Positions 19,292-27,434 are shown, counted from the first letter of the stretch. The stretch is DNA of 64,000 nt from Pseudomonas mangiferae (GCF_007109405.1 NZ_VJOY01000016.1:1-64000); one strand, 5' to 3'. Program-made: numbers and translations. The notes: generated from the letters alone by a model not told the origin.

Positions 19292-20305
19292 ATGGTGAAC
19301 ACGATGAAAGCGACTCCGTTGAGTAGCACTGGCAAGACTCGCCCGGCGCTGCGCCTGATCAGTACCAAGGAACTGCCCCGCGAAGACTGGCTGGCTGTGC
19401 GCAGGCAAGGCGTCGGCAGTTCTGACGCCTCGGCCGCAGTCGGCCTGAATCCCTACAAATCGCAACTGGAGCTGTGGCTGGAGAAAACCGGTCGCGACGC
19501 CAAGCTGCCGAAGGCCGACCCGCATGACGAGCAAAGCCCGATGTACTGGGGCAACGTGCTGGAACCCATCGTGGCCTGGCACTACAGCAAGCGCACCGGC
19601 AACAAGGTGCGACGCATCAACGCCGTGCTGCAGCATCCAAGTCCCGAGCTGCCCTGGATGCTGGCCAACATCGACCGCGAGGTGATCGGCGCCGACGACG
19701 TACAGATCCTCGAATGCAAGACAGCCGGCTTGAACGGGGCACGCCTTTGGAAAGAGGGCGTCCCCGAGTATGTGCAGTTGCAGGTGATGCACCAGCTCGC
19801 CGTCACCGGCAAGCAGGCGGCAGACGTAGCGGTGCTGCTCGGCGGCCAGACGCTGGAGATCCATCGCATCGAGCGGGACGAGCAGATGATCGCCCGCCTG
19901 ATCGAGCTCGAACGGCGTTTCTGGCAGTACGTGGAAACCGACACGCCACCGCCCGCCGACGGCAGCGCCTCGGCCGAGCTCGCCTTGCGTTGCCTCTACC
20001 CAAGGCACAACGGCCAGAGCCTCGACTTCAGCCGCCACGCCGGGCTGGCCGCGGCCTACCTGGAACTCAAGGCGTTACGTCAATCCATCGGCCAGAAGCA
20101 GACCCGAGAAGCCCAGCTCAAGCAGATGCTGCAACAGGCTATGGGCGATGCCACCCGTGCGGCGTTCTCCAGCGGCAGCATCACCTGGAAGAAAGCCAAG
20201 GACAGCGTAACCCTCGATGTGGTGCGCCTACTTAAGGACAAGCCCTATCTCCAGGCGAAATACCCGATGCTGAAAGCCGGCGCACGCCGCTTCCTGATCA
20301 ACTGA
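19292..20305 (+). CDS. YqaJ/lambda-exonuclease family recombinase
   Basis: 337 residues. The YqaJ fold of PD-(D/E)XK exonucleases is supported by G-V-G-S-S-D-A-S-A-A-V-G-L-N-P-Y (about 41-56), N-I-D-R-E-V then I-L-E-C-K-T-A (the catalytic D...E-x-K pattern, about 125-148) and Y-V-Q-L-Q-V-M-H-Q-L. These enzymes resect double-strand ends for single-strand annealing and are typical of phages and ICEs. The start could be ATG 19292 or 19304. Intact, with a terminator directly downstream. Confidence 0.88.
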   Translation: MVNTMKATPLSSTGKTRPALRLISTKELPREDWLAVRRQGVGSSDASAAVGLNPYKSQLELWLEKTGRDAKLPKADPHDEQSPMYWGNVLEPIVAWHYSKRTGNKVRRINAVLQHPSPELPWMLANIDREVIGADDVQILECKTAGLNGARLWKEGVPEYVQLQVMHQLAVTGKQAADVAVLLGGQTLEIHRIERDEQMIARLIELERRFWQYVETDTPPPADGSASAELALRCLYPRHNGQSLDFSRHAGLAAAYLELKALRQSIGQKQTREAQLKQMLQQAMGDATRAAFSSGSITWKKAKDSVTLDVVRLLKDKPYLQAKYPMLKAGARRFLIN

Positions 20306-20326
20306 TTTCCCAACTCCCTCCCCCTT

Positions 20327-20366
20327 GGCCAGCACCCGCAGTTCGCACTGCTGGGCTGGCTTTTTT
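20327..20366 (+). terminator. Rho-independent terminator after the YqaJ gene
   Basis: A long imperfect stem (gccagc...ctggc with inner cagt/actg) is followed by a run of six T. It lies between the YqaJ stop and the next ribosome site. Confidence 0.75.
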
Positions 20367-20385
20367 CGTTTCCAGGAGAACCACC

Positions 20386-21336
20386 ATGCTGAAAGGCCTG
20401 GCAATCACCCCGCCCGTACTCGGGCGAATTTCCATCGGCAGGGTCGTCGAGAGGAACGGCAAGCGCCTGCCGGAGAAAGACGACCAGTTCACCATCACCT
20501 CCCAGGTACAGAGCAAGGATGGCTGGCTGCTGCATCCGCTCAATGACGAGCTGCGTCAGGGTAAGGACGACAAGCTGCGCAGCATCCCGGTACGCCTGCT
20601 GTTCAACGAAACCGAGCTGAATTTTCGCGCCGACTACACGCTGTTCGACCGGCAGACTGGGCGGCCGCTGTGCGTGGGCAATGGCGAAACCTGCAAGCGT
20701 GTCACTCAGGATGGCATGCAGTCGCTGCCCTGCCCTTCGCCGGACGCCTGCTCGTTGGCCAAAGGCAATGCCTGCAAGCCCTACGGTCGGCTGAACGTGG
20801 TCATTGGCGATGACGATCCACTGGGCAGCTTCGTGTTCCGCACCACCGGCTTCAACAGCATCCGCACCCTGGCCGCACGGATGCAGTATTTCCGGGCCAT
20901 CTCCAGCGATCGGCTGGCGTGCCTGCCATTGGAACTGCGCCTGCGCGGCAAGTCCACCCGGCAAAGCCATGGCACGCCGATCTTCTACGTCGACCTGACG
21001 GTACGTAGCGGTATGGACATGGCCGAAGCGCTGCTGGCTGCCAGTGAGCTCGATGCACAGAGGCAAACAGCTGGCTTCGATCAGGCCGCACTGGATGAAG
21101 CGGCGCAACGTGGATTTAGCAACGGAGCGTTCGAGGACAGCGAGGAAGACGCTGGCGCCATCACCGAGGAGTTCTATCCCACCGAAGAAACCCCATGCCC
21201 CACCACCCACACTCGCCAGCGCTCGGAGAAAACCAGCCTGGCCGAGAAGCTGGACGCGCAAGCCCAGCGCCACATCCCACCGACCGATCCCCCTCAAGGA
21301 GCCTACCATGCGCCTGCACAAGCTGAAGGCCACTGA
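20386..21336 (+). CDS. ICE-associated zinc-binding protein ('hydrolase or metal-binding')
   Basis: 316 residues, starting M-L-K-G-L-A-I-T-P-P-V-L-G-R-I after an AGGAGAA ribosome site. A cysteine cluster at about 103-133 (N-G-E-T-C-K-R, L-P-C-P-S-P-D-A-C-S-L, G-N-A-C-K-P-Y-G-R-L) suggests a zinc finger, and the surrounding pattern is loosely like phage Gp3-type recombination directionality factors. The family sits beside DUF932 and YqaJ in many Pseudomonas ICEs. The C-terminal 60 residues are acidic and low-complexity. The true biochemical role is unknown; its end overlaps the radC frame by 29 bases. Confidence 0.75.
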   Translation: MLKGLAITPPVLGRISIGRVVERNGKRLPEKDDQFTITSQVQSKDGWLLHPLNDELRQGKDDKLRSIPVRLLFNETELNFRADYTLFDRQTGRPLCVGNGETCKRVTQDGMQSLPCPSPDACSLAKGNACKPYGRLNVVIGDDDPLGSFVFRTTGFNSIRTLAARMQYFRAISSDRLACLPLELRLRGKSTRQSHGTPIFYVDLTVRSGMDMAEALLAASELDAQRQTAGFDQAALDEAAQRGFSNGAFEDSEEDAGAITEEFYPTEETPCPTTHTRQRSEKTSLAEKLDAQAQRHIPPTDPPQGAYHAPAQAEGH

Positions 21337-21805
21337 ATCGACCGGCACCTACCTGGTCGAGTCGCCGGTTAGCGAAACCGACATCCTGCTGATGGCCCGG
21401 CAGTTGGCGAATCTGCGTCTGCGCCGGGGGCGAGCATTGAGCTCACCGAAGGAAGTGTTCAGCCACCTGCAGGCGCTGCTGGCCTATTAAGAGCATGAGA
21501 TATTCGCCCTGCTTCTGCTCGACAACCGGCACCGGATGATCGTCTTTCACGAACTGTTCCGGGGCACCCTCGACGGCGCCAGCGTCTATCCACGCGAGGT
21601 GGTCAAGGTTGTTCTGGCGCACAACGCCGCGGCAGCCATCCTGGTTCACAACCACCTATCCGGCGATCCCGAACCCAGCCAGGCAGACCGCAACCTGACG
21701 CACAGGCTGAAGGAAGCACTGAACCTGGTCGGGGTACGAACCCTGGATCACATCATCGTCGGCCGCGAAGGCTGCATCTCACTGGCCGAACAGGGTGATA
21801 TCTGA
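21308..21805 (+). pseudogene. radC: RadC-like JAB/MPN domain gene with in-frame stop
   Basis: One frame runs from ATG 21308 to TGA 21805 but holds a TAA at 21488-21490 after L-L-A-Y, exactly where family members read through into E-H-E-x-F. The second part carries the metalloprotease-like H-N-H-L-S-G-x-P-E-P-S-Q-A-D motif and ends V-S/I-S-L-A-E-Q-G. A single base change accounts for the break. ICE-borne RadC proteins are about 165 residues, matching the combined length. Translation restart at ATG 21536 would yield an N-terminally truncated domain. Confidence 0.88.
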
Positions 21806-21817
21806 GGAGAAACGCAG

Positions 21818-22006
21818 ATGACGCTACTACGGATCTTGGCTGTGTTTTTTATGTTCTTCGGCCTACTCACCGGCTGTCTGGCGATTCTGCTGCTGGTGAT
21901 ACTGATGGTGCGCTTCCCGCCGCTGCCGATTGCCGTGCTGCTGGCGCTGCTGCTGTTCCAGCGTTTCATTGGCCGTGCTGGCATCAGTATCTCCCGTCGC
22001 ACCTGA
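21818..22006 (+). CDS. Small hydrophobic membrane protein
   Basis: 62 residues after a GAGGAGA ribosome site. Two hydrophobic helices (about 5-32 and 34-50) separated by R-F-P-P-L-P fill nearly the whole protein; a basic tail (R-A-G-I-S-I-S-R-R-T) would lie in the cytoplasm. Function unknown. It closes the DUF932-YqaJ-RadC cargo block and is followed by a terminator. Confidence 0.6.
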   Translation: MTLLRILAVFFMFFGLLTGCLAILLLVILMVRFPPLPIAVLLALLLFQRFIGRAGISISRRT

Positions 22007-22017
22007 GACAGCATAAA

Positions 22018-22038
22018 CAGGAGCCCAAAGGGCTCCTG
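22018..22038 (+). terminator. Terminator hairpin
   Basis: A perfect 9-bp stem, caggagccc pairing with gggctcctg, has a 3-base loop and is followed by taactttct. The T tract is interrupted, so termination may be moderate. Confidence 0.65.
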
Positions 22039-22098
22039 TAACTTTCTATTCCAGCTTCGCTATCGCCCGATGCAGTCACGCATCGGTTCGGAGTCTCT

Positions 22099-22545
22099 AT
22101 GTCCGCAAATCCCTTCTTGCGTGGTTTCGACAAACTGTCGATTCAACTGATCGTGCATGAGTTGCAACCTGACAGCTCATTGCGCGAGTTGCCTTACGTG
22201 ATCCATGCCAAAGACCAGAATCAGTCGCTCGTGCTCGATGTGCAGCCCACGTCGGAACAAACCCAACACATCGTACAACGCCTGCGTTTCGAGACGGGGC
22301 AATTCAGTCGGTGCTGGGGAAATCAGCACCGCCCATCCACCTGCAGAGGTGGTGAATCGGTTGTTTTTCATGCCTACCGAACCAGCCCGGCAACACTGCG
22401 TTAGCGGCAGCTGGAGTTCGGGCTGGCCCCTGAGTTCGTGGAGATCCTGCACCTGGCAGAGCAGGCCGATGTGCGCTTCCTGCTGTTCGATCCGGTTTAT
22501 ACACCTGTAAAAATCGACTTAAAGAAACGTGTTAAAAACGCATAA
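22099..22545 (+). pseudogene. Broken ICE-type hypothetical gene
   Basis: The frame from ATG 22099 is coding-like up to F-S-R-C-W (about 22315), continues coherently in a second frame (E-I-S-T-A-H-P-P-A-E-V-V-N to about 22390), then returns to the first frame past a TAG at 22402 into Q-L-E-F-G-L-A-P-E-F-V-E-I-L and V-R-F-L-L-F-D-P up to TAA 22545. A compensating pair of indels (extra G near 22317, another near 22395) and a stop explain this. The intact product would be about 148 residues; I do not recognise a function. Confidence 0.7.
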
Positions 22546-22627
22546 CGTTACCGTAACGCTACAAAAATCGTTGCGTCATGCCCATCACAGAATTACAAAG
22601 CATGCATCCAGACCAGAGGGTGGAAAG

Positions 22628-23278
22628 GTGGCTGAGAGCAACACGAAGTGGCTGCGCCAAAACGAGTGGGAGTGGGCGGAAGTCTATTTGCGGAAGCGCG
22701 CCCCCAGGGAAATCTTCCTGGGTCGATTCGATAATCCGGGATACGCCAGGACGGCACGGATCATCGAGGATATCGAACAGACCACGGAAGGAATGAAACT
22801 GATCGAGCGCCTGAAGAACGCGCTACGGCAGCGTAGATACCGCTCCCCGAGCAATGGCAAACAGGCATGCACCTTCTCCCTCCCGACCAAAACCGTGACG
22901 AGGCTCCGCCACCTGGCCAATAAGCACGAGCAAACGGAAACCTCGATAGTCGCCGCACTCATCGATGGCCTGGACGACATGACCAAGACGCAGCAGGCGC
23001 GGGAAGGGCAGTTGAAGAAAACCGCACAGATCGAGCGACAAGTAGCCAACCAGACGAAGTCCCTGCTCAAGGCCCAACTGGAAGAGGCCATGAAACAGTT
23101 GGAGCGCCAAGTCGAGCTTGTCGTCATGTGGGAACTGTCCCTGGAGGCAGCCCCGCCACCTTTCGAGGGAGATGAAGCGCAAGCGCGACGCGAAGTAGAC
23201 AAAAGGATGAAGGGCGTTCAACGAGCACTTCGCATCATTGCAGCCAAGCACGCAATCACCAGTGAAAGGCTGATCTGA
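22628..23278 (+). CDS. MatP-like DNA-binding protein on the island
   Basis: 216 residues from GTG 22628; the frame is open further upstream. The order of elements follows E. coli MatP: an N-terminal helical part with W-K/W-x-Y-L-like spacing (W-E-W-A-E-V-Y-L), R-L-K-N-A-L-R-Q-R-R-Y-R (MatP has R-M-K-Q-T-I-R-A-R-R-K-R), a ribbon-helix-helix (about 79-118: C-T-F-S-L then L-R-H-L-A-N-K-H then T-S-I-V-A-A-L-I-D), and a C-terminal coiled coil (about 120-165). MatP binds matS sites and organises the chromosome terminus. The helical tail here is longer. Homology is inferred from pattern and should be treated as tentative. Confidence 0.5.
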   Translation: MAESNTKWLRQNEWEWAEVYLRKRAPREIFLGRFDNPGYARTARIIEDIEQTTEGMKLIERLKNALRQRRYRSPSNGKQACTFSLPTKTVTRLRHLANKHEQTETSIVAALIDGLDDMTKTQQAREGQLKKTAQIERQVANQTKSLLKAQLEEAMKQLERQVELVVMWELSLEAAPPPFEGDEAQARREVDKRMKGVQRALRIIAAKHAITSERLI

Positions 23279-23436
23279 GTGTCTGCACCGCCCACCCGAT
23301 CACAGTTGCTTGGATACCACCTGTGAAAAGCTAGGCCACCCCCGGCCCGGTGACTTTCATAGACTCCCGTCTGCTTGTCGAAGCCATGCTTGGCGTGCAA
23401 CCGGAAAGCGCCCGGCACCCAGGTACATCCCTGCAA

Positions 23437-23765
23437 CTAATGAGAGACGCTTTCAACCAGCCATTCAGGAATGTCCCGCATGCCATGTAAAACGCGCCAT
23501 ACATCAACATGGTCATCGCGTTCAACGTAGAACACCAGATAGGGATAGCGCTTCAGCGGCCAGTAGAGCAACCCTGGCAAATCCAGCTTATGGGCGTACC
23601 GAGACATACCCGAGGCCGGATGACGGCTGATGTGGCTATAGGTATTTTCCAGGACATAGATAAACCGAGTGCAGCCTGCTCGGCCTGCTCACCAAGGTAA
23701 TAGCTGGCACCATCCTCTACACCCTGACTGGCAAGGGCTCGCGGAATGACGGTCTTACCCTTCAC
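23437..23765 (-). pseudogene. parE: ParE/RelE-type toxin, frameshifted
   Basis: It starts at GTG 23765, overlapping the antitoxin stop by 3 bases (GTGA). The first part (K-T-V-I-P-R-A-L-A-S-Q-G-V-E-D) ends in A-A-L-G, where one T is missing from a run near 23662. Beyond it another frame continues as Y-V-L-E-N-T-Y, G-L-L-Y-W-P-L-K-R-Y-P-Y-L-V-F-Y and W-R-V-L-H-G-M-R-D-I-P-E-W-L, the ParE/RelE beta-sheet core. The combined length of about 108 residues fits the family. The toxin is inactive as sequenced. Confidence 0.85.
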
Positions 23766-23998
23766 CCTCGAGCCTTATGAACCCTGGCGCGCAGAGATTC
23801 GAAGTAGTCGCCATCCACAGGAGTAGTGGAAGCCGACTCTGCCCCGGCCAACAGCAAAGCCCGTAGGTGCTGCTGATCCTGATCCTTGCGAATCAGCTCC
23901 CGCACATATTCGCTACTGGTGGTGTAGCCCCGCTGGCTGACCTGATAATCGACGAAGCTCTTGAGGGCGTCCGGCAGGGAGATGTTCATATTGCTCAT
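23762..23998 (-). CDS. parD: ParD-family antitoxin
   Basis: 78 residues from ATG 23998 (M-S-N-M-N-I-S-L-P-D-A-L). The ribbon-helix-helix DNA-binding part spans about 3-45, with Y-T-T-S-S-E-Y-V-R-E-L-I; the C-terminal tail, ending in Y-F-E-S-L-R-A-R-V-H-K-A-R-G, would wrap the toxin. It normally neutralises the ParE toxin encoded directly after it and represses its own operon. The antitoxin is intact while its toxin is frameshifted, a common end state of TA decay. Confidence 0.88.
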   Translation of the reverse strand: MSNMNISLPDALKSFVDYQVSQRGYTTSSEYVRELIRKDQDQQHLRALLLAGAESASTTPVDGDYFESLRARVHKARG

Positions 23999-24011
23999 AG
24001 CTTTACCCGCC

Positions 24012-24030
24012 TTTGACAAAATTTGCCAAA
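24012..24030 (-). promoter_or_regulatory. Candidate ParD operator (inverted repeat)
   Basis: The imperfect palindrome tttgacaaaatttgccaaa lies 14 bases upstream of the antitoxin start, where an autorepressor would block the promoter. It is surrounded by AT-rich sequence to about 24060. Confidence 0.45.
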
Positions 24031-24219
24031 ATATACACCTCTACCCCTACCTCACCAGTATCGAAACCACTATGCCAACTTTCGACAAAACTAGCCGATA
24101 GGGTGTTGTGGTAAGAAAGACGCAATAGCCTGAAATACGCCCAAGTGGGCATCATCTCATTGACTACTGACGCCTGTTGCAGCGTACTACTCGGCCGCAG
24201 CTATATGAGCGGACACTGT

Positions 24220-25299
24220 TCACCTGAAAGATTTCAGCTCACGATGTGTAACGCGATGGCAGCTTGCACAAAGGCATTGCAAGTCCTCCAGAATTGTTAG
24301 GTGCTCGGCCCCCATCTGTACAACCTGTACTGCTCGATGGTGAACCTCGATGCATGCCTCCCCGTTCTCTGCCCCGTAAATCTCAACTGGATCCATTTTG
24401 CAGCGCTCACAATACAGGCGCCCATAGACTCGCTTAAATTCAGCCTTCTTAGCGCACGACAAACCTGGAGCACGCTCCCTACGTAGATGAGCCACAAGCT
24501 TAGGTCGGCCCTCAGCCCACACCCGATCCTCCTGCAGGATCGGTAACACCGGCTCAACAACCTCATTCCCTTTGGGTACTATCCGGAAACCCGCGTCTTC
24601 CAGCAGATCAAAACAGACACTATTTAAACCGGCCGTGAAATACTTTGGCAGGATCTGAAAGCCAAGAGCGCGTGTGGCCGCCAAGCCAAAAACCGCCTTT
24701 GGTGGCAGCCGAAGATGTTCATCAACAATCAAATCGTAATCTGTTGACTCCCCAAAACCTGGCGAATCAACTCCACTGATCAGATCCTGAACAGCACGCC
24801 ATATATACTCGGCGGTAACTTTGCGCAGCACCTCAGCGGGAAGCCGATCAAGGCTTCGTAGATTTTTATCTACGGGGGTACCGCCAAGCGCGAGACTCAA
24901 TGCCTGCGCATCGCCCCCAGATATCTTCATCCGAATGCGTCGAGTGGAGTTGCCTCCCGAGAACTCAGAGGACGATCGGCCGACGGCCTTCATTCGAGTG
25001 GAAAGAACTTTCACAATCTGATCAGCAGGTATCTGGCTCTCCTCCGAGGTCAGTATCGTTCGCTGAGAAATGGGAATGCCTTGAACGCGGCTGCTATCAA
25101 CCCAGACGCGTTCTACTGCAAACGAAGCCCGCTTCAGCCTGACCAGTAAAACAGAAAGCCCCAGAGCATACTCGGAGTTGATCGCGCCCTTACCCTTGGT
25201 ACCGCCACGGCTGTGGAATACAACCTCGTCCGACTCGATTCCGAAGTGCGCGTCAATTGGACTACCATCATCGGAAATGATCTGAAAAAACCGCGCCAT
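24220..25299 (-). CDS. HNH endonuclease domain protein
   Basis: 359 residues from ATG 25299 (M-A-R-F-F-Q-I-I). The last 65 residues form a zinc-stapled HNH domain: C-E-R-C (Cys297, Cys300), the catalytic-type E-V-H-H (His320/321), then D-L-Q-C-L-C-A-S-C-H-R-V-T-H (Cys344, Cys347, His348, His352). The usual Asn before L-Q is Asp. The N-terminal 280 residues were not recognised; they could read a DNA or nucleotide signal. A small gene lies 55 bases upstream on the same strand. Lower GC than the core genome suggests acquisition. A defence role is plausible but unproven. Confidence 0.75.
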   Translation of the reverse strand: MARFFQIISDDGSPIDAHFGIESDEVVFHSRGGTKGKGAINSEYALGLSVLLVRLKRASFAVERVWVDSSRVQGIPISQRTILTSEESQIPADQIVKVLSTRMKAVGRSSSEFSGGNSTRRIRMKISGGDAQALSLALGGTPVDKNLRSLDRLPAEVLRKVTAEYIWRAVQDLISGVDSPGFGESTDYDLIVDEHLRLPPKAVFGLAATRALGFQILPKYFTAGLNSVCFDLLEDAGFRIVPKGNEVVEPVLPILQEDRVWAEGRPKLVAHLRRERAPGLSCAKKAEFKRVYGRLYCERCKMDPVEIYGAENGEACIEVHHRAVQVVQMGAEHLTILEDLQCLCASCHRVTHRELKSFR

Positions 25300-25354
25300 A
25301 GCAGCGGTTACTCCCTGTAGTTTTAAGCGACTGATGGTACTGCACGCACAATAT

Positions 25355-25669
25355 TCAACTGCCAGGATAGGTATCAGGGAAAATGCCCAGGGCGGCAAGC
25401 TGCTTGTCGTAGGCCTCAACCACCAGTTGCCTGGCCTCTTGAAAACGATAGATCTGCTCATCGTAGATGAACGCCAGCTCACCCCAGAAATGATGAACCG
25501 TGGAAAGGGCAGCGACATTGTCATGCCGATCTGACCGGGCCTTCTCTTTCACTTCTTCCAACTTGTTGCGGGTGCTCATTCTACCGCCCGCAATACCGGC
25601 AATCCCGTGCTCCAGAGCATGGACGAGGATTTTCCATGCGGGATCATCGTCTTCGAAGATCTTGATCAT
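25355..25669 (-). CDS. Hypothetical protein paired with the HNH gene
   Basis: 104 residues from ATG 25669 after an AAGGGG ribosome site. Acidic N-terminus (I-K-I-F-E-D-D-D-P), then mostly helical with no signal peptide or membrane segment. Not recognised. Same strand and 55 bases ahead of the HNH nuclease gene, so the two probably share a transcript. Confidence 0.6.
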   Translation of the reverse strand: MIKIFEDDDPAWKILVHALEHGIAGIAGGRMSTRNKLEEVKEKARSDRHDNVAALSTVHHFWGELAFIYDEQIYRFQEARQLVVEAYDKQLAALGIFPDTYPGS

Positions 25670-25804
25670 GTTGCCCCTTGCTTCCGAGTAGTCCGAAACT
25701 AAACGGCAATGGCTCATCTCACCATTGGCCCAAAGTAGCCCTCTCCCCACACTTCCCCTTCTCCGGCCCCCTACCCAGTAGTCCGCCCTGTCACGGTCAA
25801 CCCC

Positions 25805-26033
25805 GTGACCGACCTGTCGCGCTCGACCTTCTACAAGTGCCTCCAGAACTGGCCGGCACCTCGCCCGGCCACATGCTGCGAATCCTGCGCATGCGCTAGG
25901 CCTGACGTATGCAGAAGTGCCAACCGGTCGCGCAGCCGACGCCTAAGGCTACTAGTCGGAGGCCGCCTTTACACAGGCATTCAGCAAGATGGTCGGAGTG
26001 CTGCCTGGGGCGTATCGGAAGCAGTTTGGGTGA
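25805..26033 (+). pseudogene. AraC/XylS-family regulator remnant
   Basis: Fragments in different frames match the C-terminal AraC double helix-turn-helix: L-S-R-S-T-F-Y-K-C-L-Q (frame from 25805), E-L-A-G-T-S-P-G-H-M-L-R-I-L-R-M-R (a second frame, stop near 25899) and S-E-A-A-F-T-Q-A-F-S-K-M-V-G-V-L-P-G-A-Y-R-K-Q-F-G up to TGA 26033. The ligand-binding N-terminus is gone. At least two indels and stops; no product is expected. The 25670-25804 stretch before it holds nothing I can name. Confidence 0.65.
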
Positions 26034-26081
26034 GGATTAATGCTAGTCTAAGCCGCCCTCCACGAAAGGCTGCTATCGGCC

Positions 26082-26221
26082 GATTCTGTTGAAAAAGTCG
26101 CTCGACTTCGGTGTGGCTACGTAAAAACCAGGGCAGCTCTGCTTTCTGAGCAAGCCCAGATTTCAACGTCGACCACACCCTTTCGTGAGCAAAATCGCGG
26201 AGAGACTTTTTCAACAGAATC
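26082..26221. mobile_element. MITE-like element with 18-bp terminal inverted repeats
   Basis: gattctgttgaaaaagtc at 26082-26099 is perfectly repeated in inverted orientation at 26204-26221, bounding 140 bases with no coding capacity. Ends of this type (ctgttgaaaaagtc) occur on some IS families. No clear target duplication is visible. It is either a MITE mobilised by a transposase elsewhere or a deleted insertion sequence. Confidence 0.7.
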
Positions 26222-26347
26222 ATCCGAAAGCTGCCGTCGTCCGGCCAAAAAAGCACACCCTGAATCACTGATCCAACCGGTACAGGAAAGCATTTCCACG
26301 AAGCTCCTGCAGGCTTTCAGTAGAAGAGACGTTGATAAGACGCCACT

Positions 26348-26680
26348 TTGAAATACAACAAGTCACATTTACCCTGGAGTGAAGACTCTCGCCATGAACA
26401 CAGCCTCAGATCCAAACAGAAACGGATAAACCTTCGCTTGCAGGACAGCGCTAAGAAAACCCTGGAACGCGCCGCGAGTTTCGAGGGCAAGACCGTCAGC
26501 CAGTTCATCTTGAACAGCGCACTGGCACATGCCGAGAAGACCATCCGCGAGCATAAGGTCATGAGCCTGAAGGCGAGCGATGCAGAAGCGTTCTTCGATG
26601 CGCTGAGCAAGCCGGTCATGTTCAACAAGAAGTTGGCCGCCGTCCTTGAAAGTCACGAACAGCGTGTCACCGGCCGATGA
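26348..26680 (+). CDS. DUF1778 (TacA-type) antitoxin, start uncertain
   Basis: The body is intact: a ribbon-helix-helix with K-R-I-N-L-R-L-Q-D-S-A-K-K-T-L-E-R-A-A followed by the toxin-binding tail (A-F-F-D-A-L-S-K-P-V-M-F-N) and stop at 26680. The frame begins at TTG 26348 without a ribosome site, while the natural-looking ATG at 26394 is in another frame and stops after 11 codons. A one-base loss near 26412-26416 would explain both. The gene may therefore be poorly translated or dead. It overlaps the start of the acetyltransferase toxin remnant by 4 bases. Confidence 0.6.
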   Translation: MKYNKSHLPWSEDSRHEHSLRSKQKRINLRLQDSAKKTLERAASFEGKTVSQFILNSALAHAEKTIREHKVMSLKASDAEAFFDALSKPVMFNKKLAAVLESHEQRVTGR

Positions 26681-27175
26681 GCGAGCGAGTCGATCTGCTC
26701 ATCACGCCTTAGCCACCAACCATCACCGAGCCGGTTTCCAATGCGGCGTAAACGCTGGACGACTACCTACACAAGCAAGCCGGCCACGACGTGAAGCATC
26801 GCGTTAGCCGGGTATCCGTCGCCACCACGCTGAACCATCCAGACGTCATCAGGGGTTACTACACCCTTTCCAGCCTGTCGATCGAGTTCGAACAGCTTCC
26901 CGAAAAGCTTGCTCGCAGACTGCCCCGTCACCCCACTCCCCGCCGCCTTGCTCGGCCGCCTCGCCATCAGCCAGGATGCTCAGGGTCGTGGCATAGGCGG
27001 ATTGCTGCTAGCCGATGCCATCAAGCGCACGCTGGCCGTCAGCAATCAGATCGCAATCTACGCCCTCGTCGTCGATATCATTGACGACCAGGTTCGGGGA
27101 TTCTACGAGCAATATGGGTTCTTGCCGCTTGGCTCGGATAGGCGCCGCTTATTACTGCCGCTGCGGTCCTTTTAG
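26677..27175 (+). pseudogene. GNAT (TacT-type) toxin, multiply frameshifted
   Basis: ATG 26677 overlaps the antitoxin stop, the standard order, but the frame stops after 11 codons (I-T-P then TAG). Further pieces in three frames spell a GNAT acetyltransferase: D-D-Y-L-H-K-Q-A-G-H-D-V, R-G-Y-Y-T-L-S-S-L-S-I, L-G-R-L-A-I-S-Q-D-A-Q-G-R-G-I-G-G (the acetyl-CoA loop) and G-F-Y-E-Q-Y-G-F. At least three indels are needed to join them. Intact TacT toxins acetylate aminoacyl-tRNA; this one is dead. Confidence 0.85.
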
Positions 27176-27269
27176 TCACTCGCCAGGCAGGAACACCCCT
27201 GCCAGTTCAGCTCACACAAAGCTCTCCACCGATCCCTCATCACGGGTAGTGACCAGCGCAAAAATCCCC

Positions 27270-27434
<165 letters not shown>

